Assembly: GCF_000265205.3 (NCBI RefSeq)
Contig: NC_018000.1
Coordinates: 1,054,001-1,118,000 of the forward strand
Direction of reading: 5' to 3'
Length of the DNA stretch: 64,000 nt
Source: Sinorhizobium fredii USDA 257
GTDB taxonomy: Bacteria; Pseudomonadota; Alphaproteobacteria; Rhizobiales; Rhizobiaceae
The notes beneath the pieces were generated by a model. It was not told where the DNA came from, did not search any database, and saw nothing but the letters and a program-made list of their open reading frames with translations. Positions 44,981-53,801 of this stretch are shown one piece after another (the stretch's first letter is position 1; each line of letters begins with the position of its first letter). Made by a program: the position numbers and the translations under genes.

Positions 44981-46171
44981 ATGGAAGCGCCGCTCAAGGG
45001 CATACGGGTCCTCGAACTCGCCCGCATCCTCGCCGGTCCCTGGATCGGCCAGACGCTCGCCGATCTTGGCGCCGAGGTCATCAAGGTGGAAAGCCCGGCC
45101 GGAGACGACACCCGGACCTGGGGCCCGCCCTTCGTGGAGGGTGAGGGCGGCGAGACGCTCGATGCCGCCTATTTCCACGCCTGCAATCGCGGCAAGCGTT
45201 CGGTCGTCCTCGACTTCACGACGCAGGAGGGCCAAGAGGCCGTACGCCGGCTCGCGGCGCAATCGGACGTTCTTCTGGAGAATTTCAAGGTCGGCGGTTT
45301 GGCCAAATACGGGCTCGACTATGAGAGCCTTCGACAAACCAATCCGCGGTTGATCTATTGCTCCGTCACCGGGTTCGGCCAGGACGGCCCCTACGCCCAC
45401 CGCGCGGGCTACGACTACATCATCCAGGGCATGAGCGGGATCATGGACCTGACCGGCGAGCCGGACCGCGAGCCGCAGAAGATCGGCGTTGCCTTCGCCG
45501 ACATCTTCACCGGTCTCTACGGCGTCATCGCCGTGCAGGCGGCACTGGCGCAACGTGAACGCACCGGCGAGGGGCAGCAGATCGATATGGCTCTGCTCGA
45601 CTGCATGACCGGCGTGCTCGCCAACCAGGCGCTGAACTTCCTCGTTTCCGGCAAGGCGCCGCGCCGCCTTGGCAACGCGCATCCGAACATTGCGCCCTAC
45701 CAGGTGTTTGCGACAGCCGACGGCCATCTGATCGTCGCGGTTGGCAACGACCGGCAGTTCGTCAAGTTCTGCGACCTGCTCGGTCGTCCGGACCTCGCCG
45801 CCGACGAGCGCTACCGGACGAATGCCGGCCGCGTTCGGCACCGCGACATCCTGACGCCGGAACTCGCGGCGGAAACCGCGAAGTTCGAGCGCGACACGCT
45901 GCTCGCGAAGCTCGAGGCGGCCGGCGTGCCGGGCGGCCCGATCAATACGGTTGCCGACGTCTTCGCCGACCCGCAGATCGCCCATCGACAGCTGCGCATG
46001 GAGACGCCTCACAGGGGTGCGGCGACCGGAACCTCACCGGGCGTCAGGACACCAGTCCGCTTTTCCGGTGCGTCCTTGGCACTCGAACGCGGCGTGCCGC
46101 GGTTAGGCGAGCATACGGCGGAAGTGCTGGCGGAGATCGGGATGAGCGCAAGCGGCAAGGAGAAAGGGTGA
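44981..46171 (+). CDS. CaiB/BaiF (class III) CoA-transferase, probable glutarate CoA-transferase
   Basis: A 396-residue family III CoA-transferase. GIRVLELARILAGPWIGQTLADLGAEVIKVE is the conserved N-terminus, and the Asp in TGEPDREPQK or VAFADIFTGLYG provides the acyl intermediate. It begins 11 nt after the gcdH stop and is cotranscribed with it. The human homolog of this pairing is succinyl-CoA:glutarate CoA-transferase, so this enzyme probably moves CoA from succinyl-CoA to glutarate. Confidence 0.85.
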   Translation: MEAPLKGIRVLELARILAGPWIGQTLADLGAEVIKVESPAGDDTRTWGPPFVEGEGGETLDAAYFHACNRGKRSVVLDFTTQEGQEAVRRLAAQSDVLLENFKVGGLAKYGLDYESLRQTNPRLIYCSVTGFGQDGPYAHRAGYDYIIQGMSGIMDLTGEPDREPQKIGVAFADIFTGLYGVIAVQAALAQRERTGEGQQIDMALLDCMTGVLANQALNFLVSGKAPRRLGNAHPNIAPYQVFATADGHLIVAVGNDRQFVKFCDLLGRPDLAADERYRTNAGRVRHRDILTPELAAETAKFERDTLLAKLEAAGVPGGPINTVADVFADPQIAHRQLRMETPHRGAATGTSPGVRTPVRFSGASLALERGVPRLGEHTAEVLAEIGMSASGKEKG

Positions 46172-46221
46172 GACCGGTCCAGATGCAACTCACCCAGCCT
46201 TGTTTGTGTGTGTCTTGATTT

Positions 46222-46287
46222 GCCCCTCAACCTAGCCTTCTCCCCCGCAAGCGGGGAGAAGGTGGCCGGCAGGCCGGATGAGGGCCA
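46222..46287. repeat. RIME-like intergenic palindromic repeat
   Basis: A nested inverted repeat. The outer arms are CCCTCA (46224-46229) and TGAGGG (46279-46284); inside is a 10-bp stem CCTTCTCCCC and GGGGAGAAGG (46236-46262), followed by a GGCCGGCAGGCCGG segment. This architecture and wording match the RIME elements scattered through Sinorhizobium and Rhizobium intergenic regions. It lies between the 3' ends of convergent genes and may also act as a transcription barrier. Confidence 0.75.
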
Positions 46288-46315
46288 ACAAGAACGAAAC
46301 CGTGCCGGCTTTGCC

Positions 46316-48202
46316 TTACCCCTTCAAAGCCCGCTCGAAAACGCGCGACAGCCGTTCGGCGAACGCGCGCGGGTCCTCGGGCTTGTCGCCGTCGAGAATG
46401 CGTGCCTGGTCGAAGAGCAGCTTCACCGCATCCTCTCGAAACGCGCCGTCTTCCGCCGGGCAGCCGGCCAGCGCCGCGATCAATGCGTGGCCGGGATGGA
46501 TCTCCAGGATCGGCTTTGCCGCGCCTTCGATTCGCCCGGCACCCTGCAGCATCTTCTGTAATTGGCGGTCCGGGCCGTGCTCCGGGGCGACTAGGCAGAC
46601 GGCGCTTTCCGTCAGGCGATCGGAAGCCCTGACGTCCGAGACCGCCTCGCCGAGCGTCGCCTTGGCGAAGGTCACGAATTCGGCCACCGTCGGGCTCGTC
46701 TCGGAAGTGGCGGCTTCGGAGTCCTGCTTTGCGATGCCGGCGAGGTCCGCGGCACCCTGCGTGATCGACTTGAAGGGCTTGCCCTCGAAATCCGGCGCCG
46801 TCGTTACCCAAAAACTGTCGACCGGACACGTCAAGAGCAGCACCTCGATGCCGCGGGCGCGGAAACCCTCGAGCTGCGGCGACGCCTGCAACTGAGCGAG
46901 ATTGTCGCCGGTGAGATAATAGACCGCCGCCTGGCCGTCTTTCATATCCTTGACGTAATCGCTAAGCGCGCGCGGCTTGTCCTCGGAAGCGGTGGTGCGG
47001 AAGCGGGAAAGGCCAAGGAGCTGCGTGCGCCGCTCGAAGTCCTCGTAGATGCCCTCCTTGATGACGCTGCCGAAGTTCTCCCAAAGCTTGGCGAAGGTCT
47101 CCGGCTCGTTCTCCGCAAGCTTTTCCATGCTCGTCAGCACACGGTTCGTCAGGCCCTTGCGGACGCTTGCAAGCAGCGGGCTTTCCTGGATCATTTCGCG
47201 CGACACGTTGAGCGGCAGATCGGCGGTGTCGACCAGGCCGCGCACGAAACGGAGATAGCGGGGCAGCAACTCCGCCTCGTCGGTGATGAAGACGCGCTTC
47301 ACATAGAGCTTCATGCGGCCCTTGCGGTCGGGGTCGAACAGGTCGAACGGCTTTGAGCCAGGGACGAAGGCGAGCGCCGTATATTCGTGGCGGCCTTCGG
47401 CCCGGAAGTGCACCGTCAGCGCCGGCTCGTCATATTGGCCGGCAACGCCGCGGTAGAAGTCCGTGTAGTCTTCCTTGCTGATGTCGCTCTTCTGTTTGGT
47501 CCAGAGCGCGGTGCCGTCGGCAACCTGCGCGGCCTCGGCGCCGGGCTTCTCGACGATCGAGATCGGCACGGGCACGTGGCCCGACTGATCCTTGACGATG
47601 CGCTCGACGGTCCAGCGCGACGTGTAGGTTTTCGCGTCGTCCATCAGATGCAAGGTGACGCGCGTGCCGCGCGCCGGCGCATCGGCGGGTTCGACGGCGG
47701 AAACAGTGTAGCTGCCCTTGCCGTCCGATGCCCAGTGCCAGGCCTTGTCGGAGCCGGCGCGGCGGGAAACGACGTCGACATTGTCGGCTACCATGAAGGC
47801 CGAATAGAAGCCGACGCCGAACTGGCCGATCAGCTGCGCGCCATCCTTGCCCTGTGCCGCCTCGATCCGCCCCATGAAGGCGCGCGTGCCGGACCGGGCA
47901 ATGGTGCCGAGCGATTCGACCAGTTCGTCGCGGCTCATGCCGATGCCATTGTCCTCGACGACGAGGCGAGCCTTTTCCTCGTCCAGCGTCAGCGTGATGC
48001 GTGGGGTGGGATCACTGCCGAGCAGTTCCGGCGCGACGATCGCCTCATAGCGCAGCTTCTCGCAGGCGTCGGCCGCGTTCGAAATCAGTTCGCGGAGAAA
48101 GACGTTCTTGTCGGAGTAGACCGAGTGCACCATCAGATGCAGCAGCTTCGCCACATCGGCTTCGAAGACATGTTTCTCTACGGACATTTCGACTTCACTC
48201 AT
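46316..48202 (-). CDS. htpG: Molecular chaperone HtpG (Hsp90)
   Basis: A 628-residue Hsp90, typical length. The N-terminal ATPase has LRELISNAADACEKLRY, VEDNGIGMSRDELVESLG and GQFGVGFYSAFMVAD; the middle and C-terminal dimerisation domains follow. I chose the ATG at 48202, 10 nt after a strong aaggaggt site; upstream in-frame residues are not Hsp90. A heat-shock (RpoH) promoter-like pair lies 30-60 nt upstream. The gene is monocistronic and faces away from the DUF3141 gene. Confidence 0.97.
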   Translation of the reverse strand: MSEVEMSVEKHVFEADVAKLLHLMVHSVYSDKNVFLRELISNAADACEKLRYEAIVAPELLGSDPTPRITLTLDEEKARLVVEDNGIGMSRDELVESLGTIARSGTRAFMGRIEAAQGKDGAQLIGQFGVGFYSAFMVADNVDVVSRRAGSDKAWHWASDGKGSYTVSAVEPADAPARGTRVTLHLMDDAKTYTSRWTVERIVKDQSGHVPVPISIVEKPGAEAAQVADGTALWTKQKSDISKEDYTDFYRGVAGQYDEPALTVHFRAEGRHEYTALAFVPGSKPFDLFDPDRKGRMKLYVKRVFITDEAELLPRYLRFVRGLVDTADLPLNVSREMIQESPLLASVRKGLTNRVLTSMEKLAENEPETFAKLWENFGSVIKEGIYEDFERRTQLLGLSRFRTTASEDKPRALSDYVKDMKDGQAAVYYLTGDNLAQLQASPQLEGFRARGIEVLLLTCPVDSFWVTTAPDFEGKPFKSITQGAADLAGIAKQDSEAATSETSPTVAEFVTFAKATLGEAVSDVRASDRLTESAVCLVAPEHGPDRQLQKMLQGAGRIEGAAKPILEIHPGHALIAALAGCPAEDGAFREDAVKLLFDQARILDGDKPEDPRAFAERLSRVFERALKG

Positions 48203-48595
48203 CGTGTTGCAGACCTCCTTTAATTTCTGCCCCAATTGGCAAGGCCCGCGAGGAATTTCAAGAGTCGCCTTGCGAGGCGACCGTTTCGGTGCGATGCTAA
48301 ACGCCGGAAGCGTCGCCAGAATGCTCGACGCTTTCTTTCGAAGCACTTGAAGGAGGCGGCGTCGAAGGACAGGATACGCGGCCAGGAACGTTCGCCCGCG
48401 TGCGGATGACAAATCGCCGTAACACACCGATGCTACGCTCTTCGAGCCGGTGAAGTCAGCTTCACGGCCATCAATGCCAAGCAATGTTGCGGCCGTGCCG
48501 CCCACCTTCTTTGACGCAGATCATCGCTCGAAAAAGTTACCCTATTTGCAGAGCAGAATGGGGCCGACCTCCGGTCAGGCCGAGGAGTGGACATC
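48203..48595. other. Divergent intergenic region between htpG and the DUF3141 gene
   Basis: About 390 bp. The htpG side has an RpoH-type promoter. The rest shows no recognisable gene or operator; short open frames here lack start signals and family features. Confidence 0.5.
48233..48262 (-). promoter_or_regulatory. RpoH (sigma-32) type promoter of htpG
   Basis: On the reverse strand a -35 of CTTGAA (48262-48257), a 17-nt spacer, then CCAATTG (48239-48233). Rhizobial RpoH promoters have CTTGAA, about 17 nt, then a CCTATNT-like -10; the -35 match is perfect and the -10 partial. It predicts a leader of roughly 25 nt including the aaggaggt site. Confidence 0.6.
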
Positions 48596-48739
48596 ATGCC
48601 CAAGCAATCCACCATCCCGACATTTGCAGACGCATTCGCCTATTCGCTTGATGCCTGGCAGCGCTCCGTTCTGTTTCTCGACGTCATGCGTCGGCGTGGC
48701 GAGCAGTACGAGGAAAACACACGGCACAGACTGCTCCGC
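48596..48739 (+). pseudogene. N-terminal fragment of the DUF3141 gene (upstream of a frameshift)
   Basis: A 47-residue frame starting MPKQSTIPTFADAFAYSLDA and ending in a TGA shortly after GEQYEENT. The sequence TAPHVLNYDAELVVDG, expected to follow directly, is in another frame from 48719 on. One missing base in or near the A-run at 48714-48717 explains it: adding one base makes the gene 735 codons. A cgaggag-type site precedes the ATG. This is therefore the true start of the following gene. Confidence 0.7.
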
Positions 48740-48741
48740 AC

Positions 48742-50799
48742 GTGTTGAACTACGACGCGGAACTCGTCGTTGACGGCCGCAAGCTCGATCATCCGGTCAA
48801 CTACGCGCTCGCCCGGATAATTCCGCCTCAAGGCATCGTGGTCGATCCGTTGAAACGACCCTTCGTCGTCGTCGACCCGCGCGCCGGCCACGGCCCCGGT
48901 ATCGGTGGATTCAAGGCCGATAGCGAGATCGGCGTGGCCATGAAGGCCGGCCACCCCTGCTATTTCATCGGCTTCCTTCCGGAGCCTGTTGCCGGCCAGA
49001 CCATCGAGGATATCGCCCGCGCGGAAGCGCTCTTCCTCGAGACGGTCATTGCTCGCCATCCAGACGCCGACGGCAAACCCTGCGTGATCGGCAATTGCCA
49101 AGCCGGCTGGGCGGTGATGATCCTCGCGTCGCTGCGGCCTGAACTTTTCGGCCCGATCATTATAGCGGGCACACCGCTTTCCTATTGGGCGGGCGTCAGA
49201 GGGCAATATCCGATGCGCTATTCGGGCGGGCTGCTCGGTGGCAGCTGGCTGACGGCGCTCACCAGCGATCTCGGCGCCGGAATTTTCGATGGCGCCTGGC
49301 TGGTCCAGAATTTCGAGAACCAGAATCCCGCCAATACCCTTTGGACCAAGCAGTACAATCTCTATTCGAAGATCGACACGGAGGCCGAGCGCTATCTCGG
49401 CTTCGAGCGGTGGTGGGGCGGTCACGTGACGCTGAACGCCGAAGAGATGCAGTTCATCGTCGATGAACTCTTCGTCGGCAACAAGCTCGCCGCGGGCGAG
49501 ATACGCACATCCGACGGCACCGCCGTCGACCTGCGCAACATCCACTCGCCGATCGTCGTCTTCTGCTCGAGAGGCGACAACATCACGCCGCCGCCACAAG
49601 CGCTCGACTGGATCCTCGACCTTTACGACAGCATCGAGGAGATCCGCGCGCACGGTCAGACTATTGTCTACGCCGTGCACGAGAAGATTGGCCATCTCGG
49701 CATCTTCGTCTCCGCCGGCGTCGCGCGGAAGGAGCACGATGAATTCGCGTCAAACATCGATCTGATCGATGTGCTGCCGCCCGGTCTCTACGAGGCCGTG
49801 CTGGCGCCTGCCAGCGAGATTGTCGAGGGCAGGGATCTGATCGCAGGCGAGTGGGTGATGCGTTGCGAGGCCCGCACGCTGGACGATATCCGCGCGCTCG
49901 GTGGCAACGATCTGGAGGACAAACGTCGCTTCGCCGCAGCCGCGAAGGTTTCGGGGGTCAACCTGGCCCTCTACCGAACCTACTTGCAGCCCACGGTCAG
50001 GGCCATGGTTACCCCGCCTATGGCCGAGGCGATGCGCCACATGCATCCGCTGCGCCTGCAATACGAGTTCTTCGGACCGAGCAATCCCTTCATGGCCTGG
50101 ATTCAGGCGGCCGCCGAGCATACCAGCGAAAACCGCAAACCCGCATCGGTGGAGAACCCATTCCTGGCGCTGCAGGAGAACATGTCGCGGCAGATCGTCG
50201 AAGGGCTAGAGTCCTGGCGTCAGGCGGTCGAACGCCTTTCGGAGGAAACGTTCCGTACCGTCTATGGCTCGCCGGTGCTGCAGGCCGCGCTCGGCATCGA
50301 CAGCAAATCCGACCGCCTGCGCAAACCGGCCAAAAGCCTTCTGCACGAAGCGCTCGTGGAAACGCGGATCGCTTCACTCAGAGCCGAGATCGCCCAAGGC
50401 GGTCTGCGCGAGGCCCTTGCCAGGGCCTTGCTGTTCGTCGGAAAAGCGCGCGGCGGTGCCGACGAGCGCGGCTTCGAGGCGATCCGCCGGTTGCGCCGTG
50501 CCCATCCGACCGCAAGCCAATTGTCGCTTCCAGAGTTCAAGGCGCTGCTGCGCAAGCAGTATTTCATACTGCTGATCGACGAGGAGGCTGCTCTTTCAGC
50601 AATCCCGAAACTGCTGCCGGAAGACCTCGAGGAACGCCGCTCCGCCTTCAGCGTTCTGCGTGAGGTTCTGGAAGCTTCGGGAGCTGTGACCGACGCCGCC
50701 GCCGAGCGGCTGGAGCGCATCGAGAGGCTCTTTGCCCTCGGCAGCGAGACGGTGCCCTTCGTGGCGCGCAAGACCGCACGCGAGCGCAAGACGTCCTGA
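48742..50799 (+). CDS. DUF3141 domain protein, PhaC-like alpha/beta hydrolase (5' frameshifted)
   Basis: 685 residues if read from the GTG at 48742. The body is a DUF3141 protein, a PHA-synthase-related alpha/beta hydrolase: RPFVVVDPRAGHGPGIGGFK, the lipase-box-like VIGNCQAGWA with Cys119 as the probable nucleophile, then RGDNITPP and a His-containing GHLGIF segment, and a long helical C-terminal region. The native start is very likely ATG 48596, from which the frame breaks near 48714. The gene precedes pta, ackA and fabI, an order seen in other alpha- and betaproteobacteria; a role in acyl-CoA or polyester metabolism is inferred. Whether the present gene makes product depends on the frameshift. 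Confidence 0.75.
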   Translation: MLNYDAELVVDGRKLDHPVNYALARIIPPQGIVVDPLKRPFVVVDPRAGHGPGIGGFKADSEIGVAMKAGHPCYFIGFLPEPVAGQTIEDIARAEALFLETVIARHPDADGKPCVIGNCQAGWAVMILASLRPELFGPIIIAGTPLSYWAGVRGQYPMRYSGGLLGGSWLTALTSDLGAGIFDGAWLVQNFENQNPANTLWTKQYNLYSKIDTEAERYLGFERWWGGHVTLNAEEMQFIVDELFVGNKLAAGEIRTSDGTAVDLRNIHSPIVVFCSRGDNITPPPQALDWILDLYDSIEEIRAHGQTIVYAVHEKIGHLGIFVSAGVARKEHDEFASNIDLIDVLPPGLYEAVLAPASEIVEGRDLIAGEWVMRCEARTLDDIRALGGNDLEDKRRFAAAAKVSGVNLALYRTYLQPTVRAMVTPPMAEAMRHMHPLRLQYEFFGPSNPFMAWIQAAAEHTSENRKPASVENPFLALQENMSRQIVEGLESWRQAVERLSEETFRTVYGSPVLQAALGIDSKSDRLRKPAKSLLHEALVETRIASLRAEIAQGGLREALARALLFVGKARGGADERGFEAIRRLRRAHPTASQLSLPEFKALLRKQYFILLIDEEAALSAIPKLLPEDLEERRSAFSVLREVLEASGAVTDAAAERLERIERLFALGSETVPFVARKTARERKTS

Positions 50800-50823
50800 T
50801 CCAACTGTTGGGAGGGTCCGTAA

Positions 50824-51779
50824 GTGTCCGAGGTGACTGCACTGACGGCCGAGCCGTCCAAGTACGACCGCCTGATCGCCGCCGCGCAAGCCGAAACGCC
50901 CGCGGTTACGATCGTTGCCCATCCCTGCGACGAGACCTCGTTGCGCGGCGCGCTCGAAGCGGCGGAAATGGGCTTATCAAGCCGGTGCTCGTGGGGCCGG
51001 AAGCGAAGATCCGCTATGTGGCGGCGGAGCAGCGGCTCGAAATCGGCGGCATCGAGATCGTCGATGTACCGCACAGTCACGCCGCCGCGGGCAAGGCGGT
51101 TGCGCTCATTCGTGAAGGCAAGGGCGAGCTTTTGATGAAGGGGAGCCTGCACACCGACGAACTGATGCGCGAGGTCGCCGCCTCCGCCACCGGTCTCAGG
51201 ACCGATCGGCGGATCAGCCATGTCTTCGTCATGGATGTCCCCGGCCATGCCGACACGCTGTTCATCACGGACGCCGCCATCAACATTTTCCCGGATCTCG
51301 AAGCCAAGCGCGACATCGTGCAGAACGCGATCGACCTCTGGGTGACGATCGGACTCGGAGAGCCGCGGGTCGCGATCGTTTCGGCGGTGGAGACGGTCAC
51401 GACGAAGATCCCTTCGACAATCGAAGCGGCGGCGCTCTGCAAGATGGCCGAGCGCGGCCAGATCACCGGCGGCCTGCTCGACGGGCCGCTCGCCTTCGAC
51501 AACGCGATCGACCCGGAGGCTGCCCGCATCAAGGGCATCCGGTCGCCTGTTGCCGGCCGTGCACAGATCATCGTGGTGCCGGATCTGGAGGCCGGCAACA
51601 TGCTCGCCAAGAACCTGACCTTCCTTTCCCATGCCGATGCGGCTGGCATCGTTCTCGGCGCGCGCGTGCCGATCGTGCTGACATCGCGGGCGGATTCGGT
51701 GCGAACCCGTCTCGCTTCCTGCGCGGTTGCCGCACTCTTTGCGGCCCGGCGGCGCGCGACACAAGTAGCGGCGGTCTAG
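50824..51779 (+). pseudogene. pta: Phosphate acetyl/butyryltransferase with an apparent one-base deletion
   Basis: Homologous to the Pta/Ptb-type enzyme fused-family 'enoyl-CoA hydratase/phosphate acetyltransferase', about 318 residues. It starts at GTG 50824 with a gggagg site: MSEVTALTAEPSKYDRLI to AALEAAEMG in one frame. The continuation GLIKPVLVGPEAKIRYVAAE to the end is in the next frame. A single missing C near 50973 (aaatgggc then ttatcaag) joins them and gives exactly 318 residues. The enzyme would convert acyl-CoA and phosphate to acyl phosphate for the acetate kinase that follows 4 nt later. As written the gene is broken; a sequencing error is possible. Confidence 0.8.
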
Positions 51780-51783
51780 TGCC

Positions 51784-52968
51784 ATGGACGCGATCCTCGT
51801 CGTCAATGCCGGTTCATCGAGCTTGAAGTTCCAGGTCTTCGGCATCGCAGACGCGAACCTGACGCGCCAGGTGCGCGGCCAGTTCGGCGGCATCGGCACG
51901 CGGCCACGCCTGCAGGCGAAGAAGGCGGACGGAACGGTTCTAGTCGATCAGAGCTACGCCGCGGAAGCGGTGAGCGATCTCCCAGCCGCCACTGCTGCAG
52001 CACGCGAATGGCTGCTGACGCTCGACGGATTCGAGCTGCGCGCGATCGGTCATCGGGTCGTCCATGGCGGCCCCGACTACGCGCAACCTGTGCTGATCGA
52101 CGCGACTGTGCTCGACCGTCTCGCCAGCTATCAGGACCTTGCGCCCCTTCATCAGCCCAACAATCTGGCGCCGATCCGGCTCGCCATGGAAATCAATCCC
52201 GACGTGCCGCAGGTCGCCTGTTTCGACACGGCCTTTCACCGAGGGCACCCGGAGCATACCGATTGCTACGCCCTGCCGCGGGCGTTTTATGACCAGGGCG
52301 TGCGGCGTTACGGCTTCCATGGCCTTTCCTACGAATACATCGCCGAGCGGCTCAGCGAGATTGCCCCCGAAGCGGCGCGCGGCAAGGTCGTCGTCGCGCA
52401 TCTCGGGAGCGGCGCTTCGATGTGCGCACTGCGCGACGGCCGTAGCGTCGAGAGCACCATGGGCTTCACCGCGCTCGATGGCCTGCCGATGGGAACACGG
52501 CCGGGTCAGCTCGACCCGGGCGTCGTGCTCTATCTCATCTCGCAGAAGGGCATGAGTGCCGACGCCGTCTCGGACCTTCTCTACCACGAGGCCGGTCTCA
52601 AGGGTCTCTCCGGCATTTCGAACGACATGCGCGAACTCTTGGCGAGCGACGACCCGCGCGCTTCCTTCGCGATCGCCCATTTCGTGCACCGCTGCAGCCT
52701 CAATGCAGGCATGCTCGCGGCGGCGCTCGGCGGCATCAATGCCTTCGTGTTCACGGCCGGCGTCGGCGAGAACTCAGCGCCGATCCGCGCACGGATCGCC
52801 GAGGGTCTCGCCTGGCTTGGCGCGGAACTCGACCCGGCGGCGAACGACGCCGGCGCGGAGCTGATTTCGACCGCGACAAGCCGCGTCGCACTCCATGTTG
52901 TTCCAACCGACGAGGAATTGATGATTGCGCGCCAGACGCTGGCGCTGATCAAGACCCATCAAGCCTGA
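51784..52968 (+). CDS. ackA: Acetate kinase (acetate/propionate kinase family)
   Basis: A 394-residue kinase converting acyl phosphate and ADP to acid and [16 protein letters not shown] at the N-terminus, [18 protein letters not shown] and [13 protein letters not shown] near the C-terminus are the ASKHA and acetokinase signatures. The frame is intact over its whole length, unlike the two genes before it. It lies 4 nt after pta with no clear ribosome-binding site, so its translation may depend on coupling. Confidence 0.94.
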   Translation: MDAILVVNAGSSSLKFQVFGIADANLTRQVRGQFGGIGTRPRLQAKKADGTVLVDQSYAAEAVSDLPAATAAAREWLLTLDGFELRAIGHRVVHGGPDYAQPVLIDATVLDRLASYQDLAPLHQPNNLAPIRLAMEINPDVPQVACFDTAFHRGHPEHTDCYALPRAFYDQGVRRYGFHGLSYEYIAERLSEIAPEAARGKVVVAHLGSGASMCALRDGRSVESTMGFTALDGLPMGTRPGQLDPGVVLYLISQKGMSADAVSDLLYHEAGLKGLSGISNDMRELLASDDPRASFAIAHFVHRCSLNAGMLAAALGGINAFVFTAGVGENSAPIRARIAEGLAWLGAELDPAANDAGAELISTATSRVALHVVPTDEELMIARQTLALIKTHQA

Positions 52969-52987
52969 TCCGCCGGAGGTACACGCT

Positions 52988-53773
52988 ATGTCCATTCCTA
53001 CCGTCAAGACCAAGCTTCTCGAAGGCCGCAAGGGCCTCATCGTCGGCATCGCCAACGACCGCTCGATCGCCTGGGGTTGCGCCCGCGCGTTCCGCGCCTT
53101 CGGAGCGGAACTGGCGGTGACCTATCTCAACGACAAGGCGAAGCCCTATGTTGAGCCACTGGCGCGCGAGCTCGAGGCGCCGATCTTCCTGCCGCTGGAC
53201 GTTGCCGTGCCCGGCCAGATCGAGACGGTTTTCGAACGCATCGCGGAGACCTGGGGAGAGCTCGACTTCCTCGTCCACTCGATCGCCTTCTCGCCGAAGG
53301 AGGCGCTCGGCGGGCGGGTGACCGACGTGCCGCGCGAGGGGTTTCTCACGACAATGGAGATCTCCTGCTGGTCCTTCATCCGTATGGCGCACCTCGCCGA
53401 ACCGCTGATGAAGCGCGGCGGGACGCTCTTTACCATGACCTATTACGGCTCGCAGGTGGTGGTGGAGAATTACAACATCATGGGCGTGGCCAAGGCCGCA
53501 CTCGAGAGCGCCGTGCGCTACATCGCTGCGGAGCTCGGACCGAAAGGCATTCGGGTGCACGCGATCTCTCCAGGCGCTCTGGCGACCCGCGCCGCCTCCG
53601 GAATTCCTGAGTTCGATGCGCTCCTGGAGAAGACGAAAGTGAAGTCGCCGACCCGTGAACTGGTCGACATCGACGACGTTGGCGTCGCGACGGCCTTCCT
53701 CGCGCATGACGCCGCACGGCTGATAACCGGTCAGGTGCTCTACATCGATGGCGGCTATCACATCATCGATTGA
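52988..53773 (+). CDS. fabI: Enoyl-[acyl-carrier-protein] reductase FabI
   Basis: A 261-residue NAD(P)H-dependent reductase of fatty-acid synthesis. VGIANDRSIAWGCARAF is the cofactor site and YYGSQVVVENYNIMGVAKAA holds Tyr162 and Lys169 (Tyr-x6-Lys). The position equivalent to Gly93 of E. coli FabI (HSIGF) is Ala100 (HSIAF) here. Gly93 substitutions in E. coli reduce triclosan sensitivity. The ATG follows ggagg, 19 nt after ackA. Its presence with acyl-phosphate enzymes suggests a specialised second copy. Confidence 0.92.
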   Translation: MSIPTVKTKLLEGRKGLIVGIANDRSIAWGCARAFRAFGAELAVTYLNDKAKPYVEPLARELEAPIFLPLDVAVPGQIETVFERIAETWGELDFLVHSIAFSPKEALGGRVTDVPREGFLTTMEISCWSFIRMAHLAEPLMKRGGTLFTMTYYGSQVVVENYNIMGVAKAALESAVRYIAAELGPKGIRVHAISPGALATRAASGIPEFDALLEKTKVKSPTRELVDIDDVGVATAFLAHDAARLITGQVLYIDGGYHIID

Positions 53774-53801
53774 TGATGGCGGCGGCCGCCTGCGACCAGT
53801 C

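Noticed and set aside
48700-48745. Programmed ribosomal frameshift in the DUF3141 gene
   Set aside because: The A-run is only four bases and does not form a canonical X XXY YYZ heptamer in the upstream frame. A one-base deletion or read error is simpler.
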